Assembly (NCBI GenBank): GCA_964019695.1
Contig: OZ026516.1
Span: 81,113,018 to 81,177,017, forward strand
Direction of reading: 5' to 3'
DNA: 64,000 nt
Source: Loripinus fragilis
Taxonomy: Eukaryota; Mollusca; Bivalvia; Lucinida; Lucinidae
This document shows, piece after piece, positions 48,561 through 58,956 of this stretch. Under the pieces are notes generated by a model that was not told the DNA's origin, did not search any database, and saw nothing but the letters and a program-made list of their open reading frames with translations. Position numbers and translations under genes: made by a program. The first letter of the stretch is position 1. Each line of letters begins with the position of its first letter.

Positions 48561-49099
48561 TTTAGGAATTGGAGACAGGAGTGATCTTACTGCAATGCAT
48601 CACAGACAGTAGTGAAAGCCTACACGGGAGACAGTTCTAAGAGCTACAATCTCCAGATCTTTTTCAGTAAGTATGATCATTTCTTAGTCCGCTAGTTGAT
48701 GGAGATGTATCTACTAGCTGTCCTTTTCTATAGTCTGATTTGGTTTTGGTTACATGCTTATATTCCGAATGTTCTTGAATTTTGTTACTGTGTTGAATGA
48801 GTTTATGTTTAACAACCTGAGATCTATCACAGTCCTTGATACTATCATTGATGTCCTCTGCATACTACTAGCTGGAGGTGGCATATCCATATTTGACATG
48901 AGGAGACGGGCACCTTTGTTTCACAAGGGTGTGTCTTGCAGGACAATACCAAGGCCAATATTAGGTGCTCCTGGGTTAAGTCCTGGCTTATTGCTAATGA
49001 TCTCTCTGTACAGTTTGAATTCAGAAGTGTGAAATTCACAGTTAATACACCTTAGAGTCAATCCCCAACAGACACCCACTTCATCTCATTTGCTATTAC

Positions 49100-49381
49100 C
49101 GTATGCGGCATATCACACTGTGAGCTGTCCTGCCGATGGAGCCTGTATGCTGTATTCAATGATTCTACCATTTTGCCATTATCAACAAGTCTCATTCCAT
49201 CAGTGTCTTGAGCTTTTCTGTCTGTTTTCAGGTCTGATGAAGGCGTTCGTGCTGGTCGAAGAAGTCTAGTTGAGTCAGATGATCCCTCACAGTCTGGCAT
49301 GGTTCTTGAAGTACCATCGCTTGATTTGTTGGTTACCAGGTAATTCTCTTCGTCTTTCATTCTTACTGTTCCGTTAGCCAT
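49100..49381 (-). CDS. Candidate first coding exon, unknown protein
   Basis: It begins with an ATG in good context (AGATAATGG) and encodes 94 codons, MANGTVRMKDEENYLVTNKS at the start and RLHRQDSSQCDMPHT at the end. A GTAATA donor follows in phase 0. The peptide is hydrophilic and Ser/Asp/Lys/Arg-rich with no membrane segment, as expected of a disordered N-terminus. Without splicing the frame would run 13 more codons to a stop at 49058. Codon use looks more coding than anything nearby. The terminal exon at 45934-46343 has a matching phase, so a two-exon gene of about 230 aa is a reasonable model; more exons could exist. Family not recognised. Confidence 0.4.
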
Positions 49382-49819
49382 TATCTGAGTGCTAGGTGGG
49401 TCTAAACATCACTGGAGTCTGCACAAGCCTCATTAGAGTTAGCACAATGAGTGGATATGCCATTGTTCCAGGGCACATTGCCCTTTTTGAGCGTATGAGA
49501 TTTCTTCTTGTCGCCTTTCATATTTATTATTAATAGAATGAAAAGGAAAAAAATCCTGTGCTATTTATACCCATTTTTACAAAATGTCAGATTTTGGGGT
49601 ATTCTAAATAGTGAATGGTATCATATTTATAGTGACCTTGCCACTTTTGATGACACGGAATAGCATATGCACATGTCGTCCAGGTGGTGCTGTCTATTCC
49701 GTTGACACTTTATTGACACATACCGCGTTTGACTGCTTTGCATTCTTCAGCATCATAAACACAGAAGCTGAAAGGGCTCCTATCTTCTTTTGCATTGTTA
49801 TAGAAATAATTTAGACTAA

Positions 49820-49915
49820 AATTTAGTTGTTTAAATTTTCATTTTTATTTTTAAAATTTGAATTTAAAGTTTAAATTTAATAAAAATTATTGAAATATAA
49901 TTTTAAAATGCCCTA
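49820..49915. repeat. AT-only low-complexity tract
   Basis: A run of AAATTT-type words (TTTAAATTTTCATTTTTATT, TTTAAATTTAATAAAAATT) with nearly no G or C. 49390-49820 and 49916-50231 show nothing else. Confidence 0.5.
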
Positions 49916-50231
49916 GACCTACTGGGCTGATTTTTTTTCATCAATTTTGGATCATGTTGAGAGAGGGCACTTCAGAGACTCTGGCATTTTTTACTTCATT
50001 CCAAAATTTTAAGAAATAAGAAAGTTATTGCAAAAAAACTGATGATTCGACCACAAAAAATGCTCTCTCGGGAGGCTCTTTTTTCACAAATAGGGTACAT
50101 GTGTTTAAATGATTGTCACTTTTAGGGATCTCATTATATTGTTCTAATATTACTATCACATACTCATTGAATATGCTGTTGATGGTAGATAGGTTCCTTT
50201 TCTCAATACAGAGTGAAATGAGGGGCTGATA

Positions 50232-50687
50232 GGAATCAGACCACAATTATTTCCCTTGATTGGTTGAATAGAAAACGGATATAATTCCACACAAGATAGT
50301 TCCCTTTTCAATAGGCTGTAAATCTGCCAATCGATGTGAGCCTCCTTGTTCTTGGGCTTGTCTGGGCTGACCAATGATTGAGCTTCCAGAAAATGTTGCT
50401 TCTGTCCCTGTAGCTGTTCATTCTGGATAGATTGAGGCCTCTGCACACCCTGGGTAAAATATTGCGGAAATGACCGTAGAGAGCTGCTGAGTCAAAGGGT
50501 GTTTGTTTACGTTCCGATTGTAAACAAACGAGCCGGACTTCCCCTATCTAAACAGTCATTGAAGTGATTGCCAGACCATGGAGAATTGGGGACAAGCTAT
50601 AGCAGAAAGCCAGGTTCGTCATGTAAAAATGTTGGTGCTGTAAGGAATGATTAAATTATATAGTAGAAATAATTGCGGTCTCGCGCC
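50232..50687. repeat. 456-bp segmental duplication, copy 2 (truncated exon)
   Basis: One base different from 46124-46579. The minus-strand exon frame is preserved up to the left boundary (…KGNNCGLIP) and then runs into unrelated sequence, so this copy lacks the C-terminal third and is very likely not functional. It suggests copy 1 is the source. Confidence 0.95.
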
Positions 50688-50730
50688 ATATAGCAGATGA
50701 ATAGAACAGAACAGAGCCTCTAATCGTAAG

Positions 50731-50785
50731 AGCAACCAACTCTCGTTGTTGCCGCTTCGCGGCAACAACTCGATGGTTGGTTGCT
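50731..50785. repeat. 55-nt near-perfect hairpin
   Basis: AGCAACCAAC...GTTGTTGCCGC, loop TTC, then GCGGCAACAAC...GTTGGTTGCT. The arms pair over ~22 of 26 positions. It lies 44 bp beyond the end of duplication copy 2. Confidence 0.7.
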
Positions 50786-50799
50786 ATTACACAAAGTTT

Positions 50800-51640
50800 A
50801 AAGGAAATTCATAGTGGCCGTGAAACAGGCCTTATAGACACTGGTCCTTTGTCGAAGTGGTTCTTTATTTTAAAATCATCAGCTCACCAACCTTAACAAG
50901 TGTGGAAAGTTTCATGCTTGTATCCGGAATCGCACAATCTTGGCTCTTAGCCGCCTAGCTAACATAATAAATACTCAGAATAAATAAATTGTTACTATTA
51001 AAATGGGTCAAATTGTCATGTACAGAATTGTCCTAGATCTATTTGAATACTTACACAGATACCATGGTTGAATGGAACGCCTACAGTAGACTTTTTGGAC
51101 TGAGATATTTACCAGCTGCATCGATTTCAAATGTAAAAATTAAACGTTACAGGGGATGCATTAAAATATTTGCACCATTGTCTTTATTCCCTCTTATCTT
51201 TCCATCTTGGTTCTACCCAATGATTCAGGGCCCTTAGGGACAAAAAATAGGTCCCATGCGAATTGTGTGCCGATTTATGGTGACCTATATCAAAACCTTC
51301 AATGGAGTCTTACCTTTGATTTAAAGGTGGTCACCCATCTCAAATCCGCGTCTGAGGCTAGTTATGACGGCATAAATATGGCGACCATAATGTAAAACTG
51401 CTCGTTAATAAAAGCTATGGTTTGTGTTGGTATGGTCATATTTATCCAACACGAACGCTTTTCAACATAATATCACTTATTTTAGTCATAATATGGTTAC
51501 ATCAATGCTTTACCTGACTTTGACAATGAATTATCTCTCGATAACTATATTTTGCATGCAAAATACCCTAGATTTCCTATAAATACCCAGCTTATTGGGC
51601 CACCTTTAGACTGATGGCTGAGAATGTTATTGCTCCCCTC
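50800..51640. other. No assignable feature
   Basis: Two open frames of about 60 codons (51043-51237, 51207-51395) overlap and lack recognisable domains. I see nothing else to support a feature. Confidence 0.4.
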
Positions 51641-51649
51641 CAGGAATTT

Positions 51650-53340
51650 CGCAAACTTATCCTATCTAAAAGGGGATTTCAAGCTGCGTCTTTTAAAAGG
51701 TGTTTGCACTATGTTCGCCAGGGCGTTAGTCTCTGACAGCCTGTTACATATGTTACCATATTAAATTTAGAAAAAAAACGAAAAAAAAAACGTTTGAGCA
51801 ACAGAAAGAAGGCTAATTATTTAAATTACTCGTATGGTCTTCATATTGACTACATTAGCTACATATTAATTCTTTTTCGAGCAAAATTACAGCTTCCTGT
51901 GGTGTTATGTGCGTTACTTTAATTAGATTACCCTTTAAACATGAAAATCCTGACCAATATCATTTACTTTTTAGCTGATATGTGCATTTTCCAAAATGTT
52001 TTGATTATTTTATACTAACAAACTCAATTGGGTTAGAGAAAATCCAAAGTTTGCTTTTATACTTTAGATAAAGTGTCTTATACGAGCAATTATAAAAACA
52101 ACCAAAAGGCTACACCCAATTTTAAGGAGCCGAATTAGGCAGGCATCATTTAAGTAAAAAGATATGAAAATATTTGCTGCTGTTGGATATCTTGCATTTT
52201 TGGGATTGTCTTGCATATATTATAAAGAATTATAGATTTTGCAGGTTAAACAACACTTGTTAAAGGCTGTAACATATGTTACATGACATGATAAATGAGC
52301 AAGGACATTGACTTGATGTAAGAAATGATATTTCAGGAAAAAATGAATATATTTCGCATGTTTTCCTAGCTAAAGTCTCTAGCCTCTGGTGCCTAAATCT
52401 TATGTATTGATGATTATTAAGCCTCTTTACCTTTGTTACAGATGTTATGAATATTTGTTTTCAATATTTCTTAATATGAATAATTCTAAAATAAAGATAC
52501 ATCCTAGAGGAACATAGGAAATAATCTTTTCACATTTAAACAGTACAATTTAGTAAATGTCCCTTTCTAATGTAAATACTCTAAACCAATCCTTATCCAA
52601 GTCATATACGTGTACAATATCGATTATTATTTCTGCATCTCTAGTAAAATAATTGTCCTCCTCATATCATAAAAACCAGAATAATCATCAAACAAGATTT
52701 TGGCTGCAAGCTGAGTAATGACCTGCTCCATCCAAAACCCTTTTAGACATATTCTATCGTATGTACCGATTCAATGTGCATCGAATAGGAGATGTTTGCA
52801 CACTGTAAGCATGGGTGTTGGCTTGTATCAGCTTGTTACATATGTTATTTTATCAATTTGAGAATAAGAAAAATGAAGTTTGTGGTACAAAAAGAAGACA
52901 TTAAAACTAGCTAATCAATGAACATTCTAATAGTCTGCAAATTACTGGATGTCTTTCCTACATATGACAGCTATTTAACTTTAATACGGCTACATGTTGT
53001 ATTATGTGCGTTACATAAACTTAATTATAATTTAAAACTGGTAATTTTAGTTTAACGACTGCTCTGAGTTGGTTTCTAACCATTTTAGATTAAGTTTAAC
53101 AAACATATACTCAATTGATGAATACAAAACCAAAGTTTGCTTTTCTATCTGAAATATTTTGTCTTATATGAGCTAATGCACAACCCTACACCCAGTTTTG
53201 CAGAGGAGCAAATTTTGTTTTCGCCGCTTAAATAAAACACATATAAAAACAATTGCAGAGTGTTGATATTTTACATTTTCTTAAACAGTCTTGCTCATAT
53301 ATCATCAAGTTTCTAAGATCAGGACACTTATTAAAGATGT
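51650..53340. repeat. Old ~1.1-kb tandem duplication
   Basis: Ordered matches between 51690-52220 and 52790-53290: GTTTGCACTATGTTCG / GTTTGCACACTGTAAG; GCCTGTTACATATGTTA / GCTTGTTACATATGTTA; TGTTATGTGCGTTAC / TATTATGTGCGTTAC; CCAAAGTTTGCTTTTATACT / CCAAAGTTTGCTTTTCTATC; GTCTTATACGAGC / GTCTTATATGAGC; and CTACACCCAATTTT / CTACACCCAGTTTT. GTTACATATGTTA-type words are shared. No coding frame. Confidence 0.6.
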
Positions 53341-53524
53341 CAATGTGCCATGATGCCTCAACCAGGGCTCTGATCGAATTCCGCTGGTATTAACTAGTTC
53401 AATGTCAGGAAAGAGCAAGAAATCATATTGGCAGGCATTTAGCTATGCTGGAGACTCTATCCACGAAGCATTCTTTCACCTCGGCTCAGTGCCCATTGAA
53501 AGCACTGTTGTGGATGCACTGGAG

Positions 53525-53690
53525 TAATATATTTGTAAATTGTCCTGACCTCTTGGCTCTCGTTTGTGATGTCTAACTGTGAGTTTGTTACTTTCCCATT
53601 GGTATCCTGGGTCAGGTGTGGTACTTGATTGTATTGATTCCTGATCTTTGCCGTCTTTCTTACTTTGCATTAGCCAGTCACCGATATTGT
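53525..53690 (-). repeat. R1 interspersed repeat fragment
   Basis: In reverse complement it gives KIRNQYNQVPHLTQDTNG-type coding and AACGAGAGCCAAGAGGTCAG, the R1 core. 53345-53524 and 53691-53910 show nothing I can name. Confidence 0.6.
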
Positions 53691-53914
53691 TCGACTCACT
53701 GCAATGAGGTGGTGGATGTTTTGGAGAAAAAAAAGCTGAATTGCAAGAACAACCACTTCCAAGAGCTGTGTTTCTCGAAGGTGTCAAACGTAAGCAGTAT
53801 CAGTGAATCATTTGGAAAACCTCACCTGTCATTAATCCTGACAAATCAATGCCTGACAATTATGATTAGAGGCCGGACTGTGATAAATATTGTCCCGTTA
53901 TGATGACATTGCCC

Positions 53915-54030
53915 ATGTGCGGATCCAGAGGGGGATAGGGGGTCCGGACACTCCCCCTGGAAAATAACAAGTACGTTTATGGGTTTCTATAGAAATTAGC
54001 ATTTGGACCCCCCCCCCTGGAAAAAGTTGG

Positions 54031-54064
<34 letters not shown>

Positions 54065-54195
54065 AAAATAATGGACCGCCTCTGAATCCTTTGTAAAGTA
54101 TAAGTATAGTTTTCTCAGCAATAAAACCCCTCTTTAAACTGTAGAATAAGCTGAGGACTAAATAAAACTGACAAAAATTCCTGGATCCGAGCATG
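53915..54195. mobile_element. GGATCCAGA-ended MITE with long poly-C
   Basis: The left end ATGTGCGGATCCAGAGGGGG and a likely right end CCTGGATCCGAGCAT (54181-54195) form inverted repeats of about 15 bp; a closer, decayed alternative end is CCTCTGAATCC at 54079. The same family occurs at 62794-63099. Inside are C runs at 54008-54017 and 54032-54062 (31 C). The 145-aa minus-strand ORF across it is just the G/C run translated. Confidence 0.5.
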
Positions 54196-54903
54196 TTGCC
54201 TCCTGCCCCCGAAACCCTCTGCAGCTGATAAAATGTGGTTGCAGCATGTCTATATGCGAAACATCTCGGTGTAAGTACAAAGCTAACCATTATATTGTAC
54301 TGATTTGTGTTGCTGTGGAGCAGAAGAGGACTCATGTAAATTATTGCCAGTGATCAATATGCTTATGACTTTTGAACAACTATTTTCATGTGGATTCAGA
54401 TATTTCTTTCGCTGTATCAATAAGAATGCCTTATTGTCCGATTTTGACCTTTGAAGACGATTCTACCTAGTAGCAAGCGAAAGATAAATCAGATTGTAAC
54501 AGTTTTCTATTGCCCGTGCTAGCGAAGTATAAAGGATACTTGAAGAGGGGTTATCCTTATTTCCATATCATGAACTACTAAGTAGACTCTTCTAACTTTT
54601 GATCCTTCAGTGGTCAAAATCGGACTATAATGAGTTTGGTTGATAGTGTATGCAAATGATTATTACTTCTATCTTTTATTTGGGTGTAGGATAAGCAGCT
54701 ACAGATAAACCAAAAGCTTTGAAGCGTGACTTTATTTACAATATTGATATGTTGTTCTAGAAAAAAGGGTTCCAGGCATTTATTTACATTTATCATAAAA
54801 GCTTTGACATGCACATATGTTCTAGCCGGACTGGCTCATTTTACGTATTCTGCATCAATCGTTGGAAATAGAAAGACCCAAAGGTCATTGGTCAGAGGTC
54901 GTA

Positions 54904-55105
<202 letters not shown>

Positions 55106-55359
55106 CATAAGAGATTATATTTACTCCGTTTATTATCAAAAACACTGTTTGTTTTTCATTCACTCCACTGTCTTTTTATTCGTAAATCGTGACGGCATTT
55201 ACGTCCCACCCTCAAACTGACTTCACCCTATCTGAATATATTTTGTATATTATGATTTAAAAGAGTTTGCATTTAGTCATGTAATAAGGCTACCAGTTCA
55301 TTTAAAGATATTTCCAAGCATTGGAAACGGACAAAATGCATACATATGTGGTTTTTACA

Positions 55360-55700
55360 TATTAGGCGTCATTTCAATGACGTCATCTTTTTGTTCTGAT
55401 GCGAAGACAACATGGGCGACATGTTTATTTTAATTATTTACCCCCTAAGATTAAATTTGGTGCACTTCGACTAAAATTGGCACACAAAATGCAAGAAAGT
55501 CCTGATCCCCATATACTACAATGGTCATACCGTTTAAATTGCACTGCTACAATATACGCTATTTTGATGACGTCATAATGACGTCCAGACGTGAAACCCA
55601 GACGGGTGACCAGGTGATTTTCATTATTTATCCCCATAAGTTTGATTTGGTATATCGGCATCAAATTCACACGGGAGTCCCGATCGCACCTGACTATAAG
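55360..55700. repeat. ~190-bp diverged tandem duplication carrying CRE palindromes
   Basis: Shared order: TGACGTCA (55378 and 55568), then AATTATTTACCCCCTAAG / ATTATTTATCCCCATAAG, TTAAATTTGGTGCAC / TTGATTTGGTATATC, and AAAGTCCTGATCCCC / GGGAGTCCCGATCGC. The second unit has TGACGTCA plus ATGACGTCC. TGACGTCA is the CRE consensus; function here is not shown. Confidence 0.55.
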
Positions 55701-55744
55701 ATGATGCACAATATCATACACAAAGCACGCGTATGCAAATTCAT

Positions 55745-55856
55745 ATTTGAGCCACATCATAAGAAAACCTGCATTTTGAAATGTGCGAACAAAAGGGCAC
55801 TGATTAGAGGTGTCCTTACATGCTGGTCAACACATTTGTTGCTAACTAGCGTATAA
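55745..55856 (+). repeat. Degenerate bivalve-type interspersed repeat
   Basis: TTTGAGCCACATCATAAGAA, AACCTGCATTTTGAAATGTG, CATGCTGGTCAACACATTTG and TTGCTAACTAGC follow in order a repeat I remember from venerid-type bivalve genomes (TTGAGCCGCGCCATGAGAAA...CCATGCTGGTC..GCTAACAG). Heavily decayed. Confidence 0.35.
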
Positions 55857-55889
55857 GTTTAATATCTTATTTCAAGATTATAGCAAGCT

Positions 55890-56450
55890 TTGTAGCTTAG
55901 AAGGTAAGAAAGGCGGCAAAGATCAGGAATCAATACAATCAAGTACCACACCTGACCCAGGATACCACATGGGAAAGTGAGAAAAACACAATTAAACATC
56001 ACAAACAAGAGCCAAGAGGTCAGCCCTTTCCCAGCAGGTGACCACAAGGCAGCAATGAACAGATGCGAAAGCATGAAAACACAAGACATAAATAACACAA
56101 ATTTGTCCACAAAAATAAGACCACCTTGGGACGGTCAGTAAACATATTATACTGGAAGGCTTAAACCAGTTTCACGGCACCAACGACACTCTTAGTACAG
56201 ATGTGGATTAAGACACATAGATGTTTGGTTTGCATGAAAGATCCCTAACTTATCCATGTATCATCTCTTAGAGTATATAAATCAAGATATAAAAAGGAGA
56301 TAAAGCAAAGATAAGGACTCAACAATACATAAAAATGAATACTGGAGCAAAGAAATCCAACAGGTAAACCCTGGTGGGCCTGACAGCGGCCAAAGCATCA
56401 GGTCAATTCGAGTCCAACATAAAAAGTTGGAAAATTCTAAATTCGAAAAG
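55890..56450 (+). repeat. R1 repeat, longest + copy
   Basis: It contains the complete R1 series (IRNQYNQVPHLTQDTTWESE block at 55925-55985, GAGCCAAGAGGTCAGCCC, GGCTTAAACC...GGCACC, ATGTGGATTAAGAC, AGATGTTTGGTTTGCATGAA, ATCCCTAACTTATCCATG) and then extends through CAAGATATAAAAAGGAGATA, AAGGACTCAACAATAC and AACCCTGGTGGGCCTGACAG. The extension is repeated in inverse orientation at 56690-56935, where it still reads as protein (HQDIKRR...KDST...EIKQSNPGGPD). No intact ORF remains. Confidence 0.65.
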
Positions 56451-56678
56451 AGTTGTCTCGCGATAAGGCTAATTGTCACTGTTTCAATGCTTTATCAGTT
56501 TCTCAGTGGATGCATAGCTGATCTGCGCCTTTGTTTTATGTGTAAAAATGCAACTCAGTGTTTATTGGACATCGCTTTGATCAGTTCATTTTCTATATAA
56601 ACATTTGTTTGTTTGCTTTATATACATGTACCAGTGAACACAAGTTATATTAACTACTTTCAACTGCAGTATATTTGC

Positions 56679-57045
56679 TTAAGATGATGACTGTGGTGGT
56701 AGGAAATTAAAAGTTTTGCTTTGAAAGTTCCGACTTAAAGACTTATCTATAGATGAGAGGGTCTGGGCCTGATGCTGTCTGTTGTCGGGCCCACCAGGGT
56801 TTGACTGTTTGATTTCTTTTGCTCTGGTATTCAGCTGTACTGTTGAGTCCTTATAAGTGTTATATCTTCTTTTTATATCTTGATGTAAATGTACTTGAAG
56901 ATGATTCATGGATAAGTTAGGGATCTTTCATGCGAACCAAACATCTATGTGTCACTTTCCCATATGGTAACCTGGGTCAGTTGTATTACTTGATTGTATC
57001 GATCCTGATATTTGCCCCCTTCCCTATTTTGCATTGCATACACAT
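56679..57045 (-). repeat. R1 repeat, facing copy with residual ORF
   Basis: Reverse-complement partner of 55890-56450, about 240 bp apart. It keeps a 76-codon minus frame (56679-56909): MNHLQVHLHQDIKRRYNTYK, then KEIKQSNPGGPDNRQ and NFQSKTFNFLPPQSSS. The opposite copy conserves DIKRR, KDST and NPGGPD, so this was probably part of a transposon protein. Then come GGATAAGTTAGGGATC, AGATGTTTGGTTCGCATGA and the TATGGTAACCTGGGTCAG block, with the middle of R1 deleted. Confidence 0.6.
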
Positions 57046-57394
57046 GTCAGACACATGAAACATTGAAGCTTTTACATCATCCATAGAAGAGCAACGAAAT
57101 GTAATCCTAATTAATTTTATTTTTAAAAACTTGTATTTGCTTAACATATGAAATTAGCAATAGTTGTCGCACAAATTAACCGTTACACGTACTCTGTTTG
57201 TTGGCTCACCAGGATTCAACTTTTGGCTTTCATTTCTTCCAATGTTCCAGTGGCGATGTGAAATGTCAGGGTACGCCTTGCTTCTGTTAACCCTTCATCA
57301 TTGAACCACCATGGTATTACCTGCGATTCCGTTGTTGCCCATGTTGATTTATTGATGAGTTGGAAACCTCCACGTGAGACAATCAAATACATGT

Positions 57395-57725
57395 TTTAGA
57401 ACCACATCAAAAGTGAGGATTAGGACTGAACCCTCGTAAAGGTTTCTTAAATTCACTAGTAACGCATTAATGACCATTCCAAGTTGATGCTTTGTTGTGG
57501 TTCCTTGCTGTTCTGTGTTATTATTTCATTGTCCTATTTAAGATGTAATTTTTATTTAGTTACGTTCGAATTCTGAGTCACCACCACCTGTTTGGAAAAA
57601 AGTTGCTTACTCGTTTCATCATATGTCATTTGTTTACTTGCATCAACGTTGCTATGACTCTCTTACCTTGGGGTTTTATGGGTAGGGTTTAGAATCTAAT
57701 TGTATCAGTTCCTGAAATTCCTTTT
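57395..57725 (-). repeat. R1 repeat, diverged copy
   Basis: It aligns loosely with 17601-17900: GTGAGGATTAGGACTGAACC, TGACCATTCCAAGTTGATGC, TTGTGGTTCCTTGCTG, TTACCTTGGGGTTTTATGGG, and CTAATTGTATCAGTTCCTGA. It is older than the other copies. 57046-57394 shows nothing else. Confidence 0.45.
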
Positions 57726-57901
57726 CTGAATTTTCCAAGTAAATAAATATTTGGTTAATTTAGATGTATGAAATCTTCATTCTGAATTAAGTTAATACAG
57801 ATTCCTTCCAGGCTCAATCTACACTACTTGGCATTTTGATGAGATAAAACTGTGATTTCAATTTAAATTAAGAAAAAAAAAATAGATGAATGGGCAGAAA
57901 T

Positions 57902-57920
57902 GTTTTTTTTTTTTTTTTTT
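57902..57920. repeat. Poly-T tract
   Basis: A run of about 19 T. 57726-58020 contains otherwise unremarkable AT-rich DNA. Confidence 0.8.
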
Positions 57921-58029
57921 GCATTCCGACTTTGACACGATGCACTTTGCCAACACATCCACAACAAAGTAATTAGCATACATGAAACTGGGGTGTGTTT
58001 TGACAAAGAACAAGAATTCCATGAAAGTT

Positions 58030-58560
58030 AGTGTCACATCTGATGGTGGGAGGGTGACAAAGTCATCAGGCCTTTATTAATGGAGCATAAAATAACGGTC
58101 ATGGGTCAAGGTGTTGACCATTTTGAACTTGGTTTCAGTTGAGGTCAAGGTCTCCAGATCGAGCCAAGATTTTGAGGAGATGCCTTATGCACGCTTTGGT
58201 GGTTGTAGACACAACATTTTACGAGATCCTGAAGGTGGACATAAAATGGCAATGTCAATGGAGCTTGAAATTTAAGTTGAAGTCATCGGATAAAGATGCG
58301 TGCTGACTCAAGATGTTGAGGGGATGCCTTATGCAATGTTTGGTGGTATAAGGCATTATAATTGATGAGAGCACAAGAATTGACATACAAATATAAAAAT
58401 ACCAGTCACTGGAGCTTGTAAGATATAGGTCAAGCTCACTGGTTTAATGTGCTAGCCAGTTTGGCATGTTGAGCAGGTACTTTACGGCAGTTTGATGGTG
58501 GTATGCATTAAAATTTACCAGGTAGCGAATGTCAACATACTTGTTGGCTGACAAACTCGC
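58030..58560. repeat. ~148-bp tandem repeat, three units
   Basis: GAGCCAAGATTTTGAGGAGA..TTTGGTGGTTGTAG (58158), GACTCAAGATGTTGAGGGGA..TTTGGTGGTATAAG (58306) and AGTTTGGCATGTTGAGCAGG..TTTGATGGTGGTATGC (58454) are spaced about 148 bp. Shared GGAGCTTGAAATTTAAGTTG / GGAGCTTGTAAGATATAGGT words. 58561-58950 shows nothing else. Confidence 0.6.
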
Positions 58561-58956
58561 GCAGGACTGGACAGAAATGTGAACACCTATGTCACACCAT
58601 GCCAGTGCCAGCAGGTGTGACAAACAGTAGCTTTTTCTAGATGTTACCATTGGTGTTGCAATTTTGCCTGTAATGAGTAGTATTGATTTTACAGATATGA
58701 AAATAATTTAAAAATTTCTTCATACAAACCCTTCAGGCAAAAGTAACAAATTGTCACGTTTATATATTTGATGAATATTGCTTTTACAAGTTAGAGACAA
58801 ACGTAAAGTGCCAGGTTTCGTTAGTCGTTCAGTGTACCTGCATTAATTTGGTTACTCTTGTAAAACGAAAGTAAATTGTGTAAAGTGTGACCAGTAGTTT
58901 TTACGCCAAGTATGAGTAGTTGTATTGTATAATATTTGACATATCAGCCTCATCAT

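Noticed and set aside
48754..49032. 92-aa plus-strand ORF with a hydrophobic segment
   Set aside because: No recognisable family or splice context; likely chance ORF opposite other frames.
53898..54335. 145-aa minus-strand ORF with a glycine run
   Set aside because: The glycine run is the poly-C tract of a MITE; no domain is visible.
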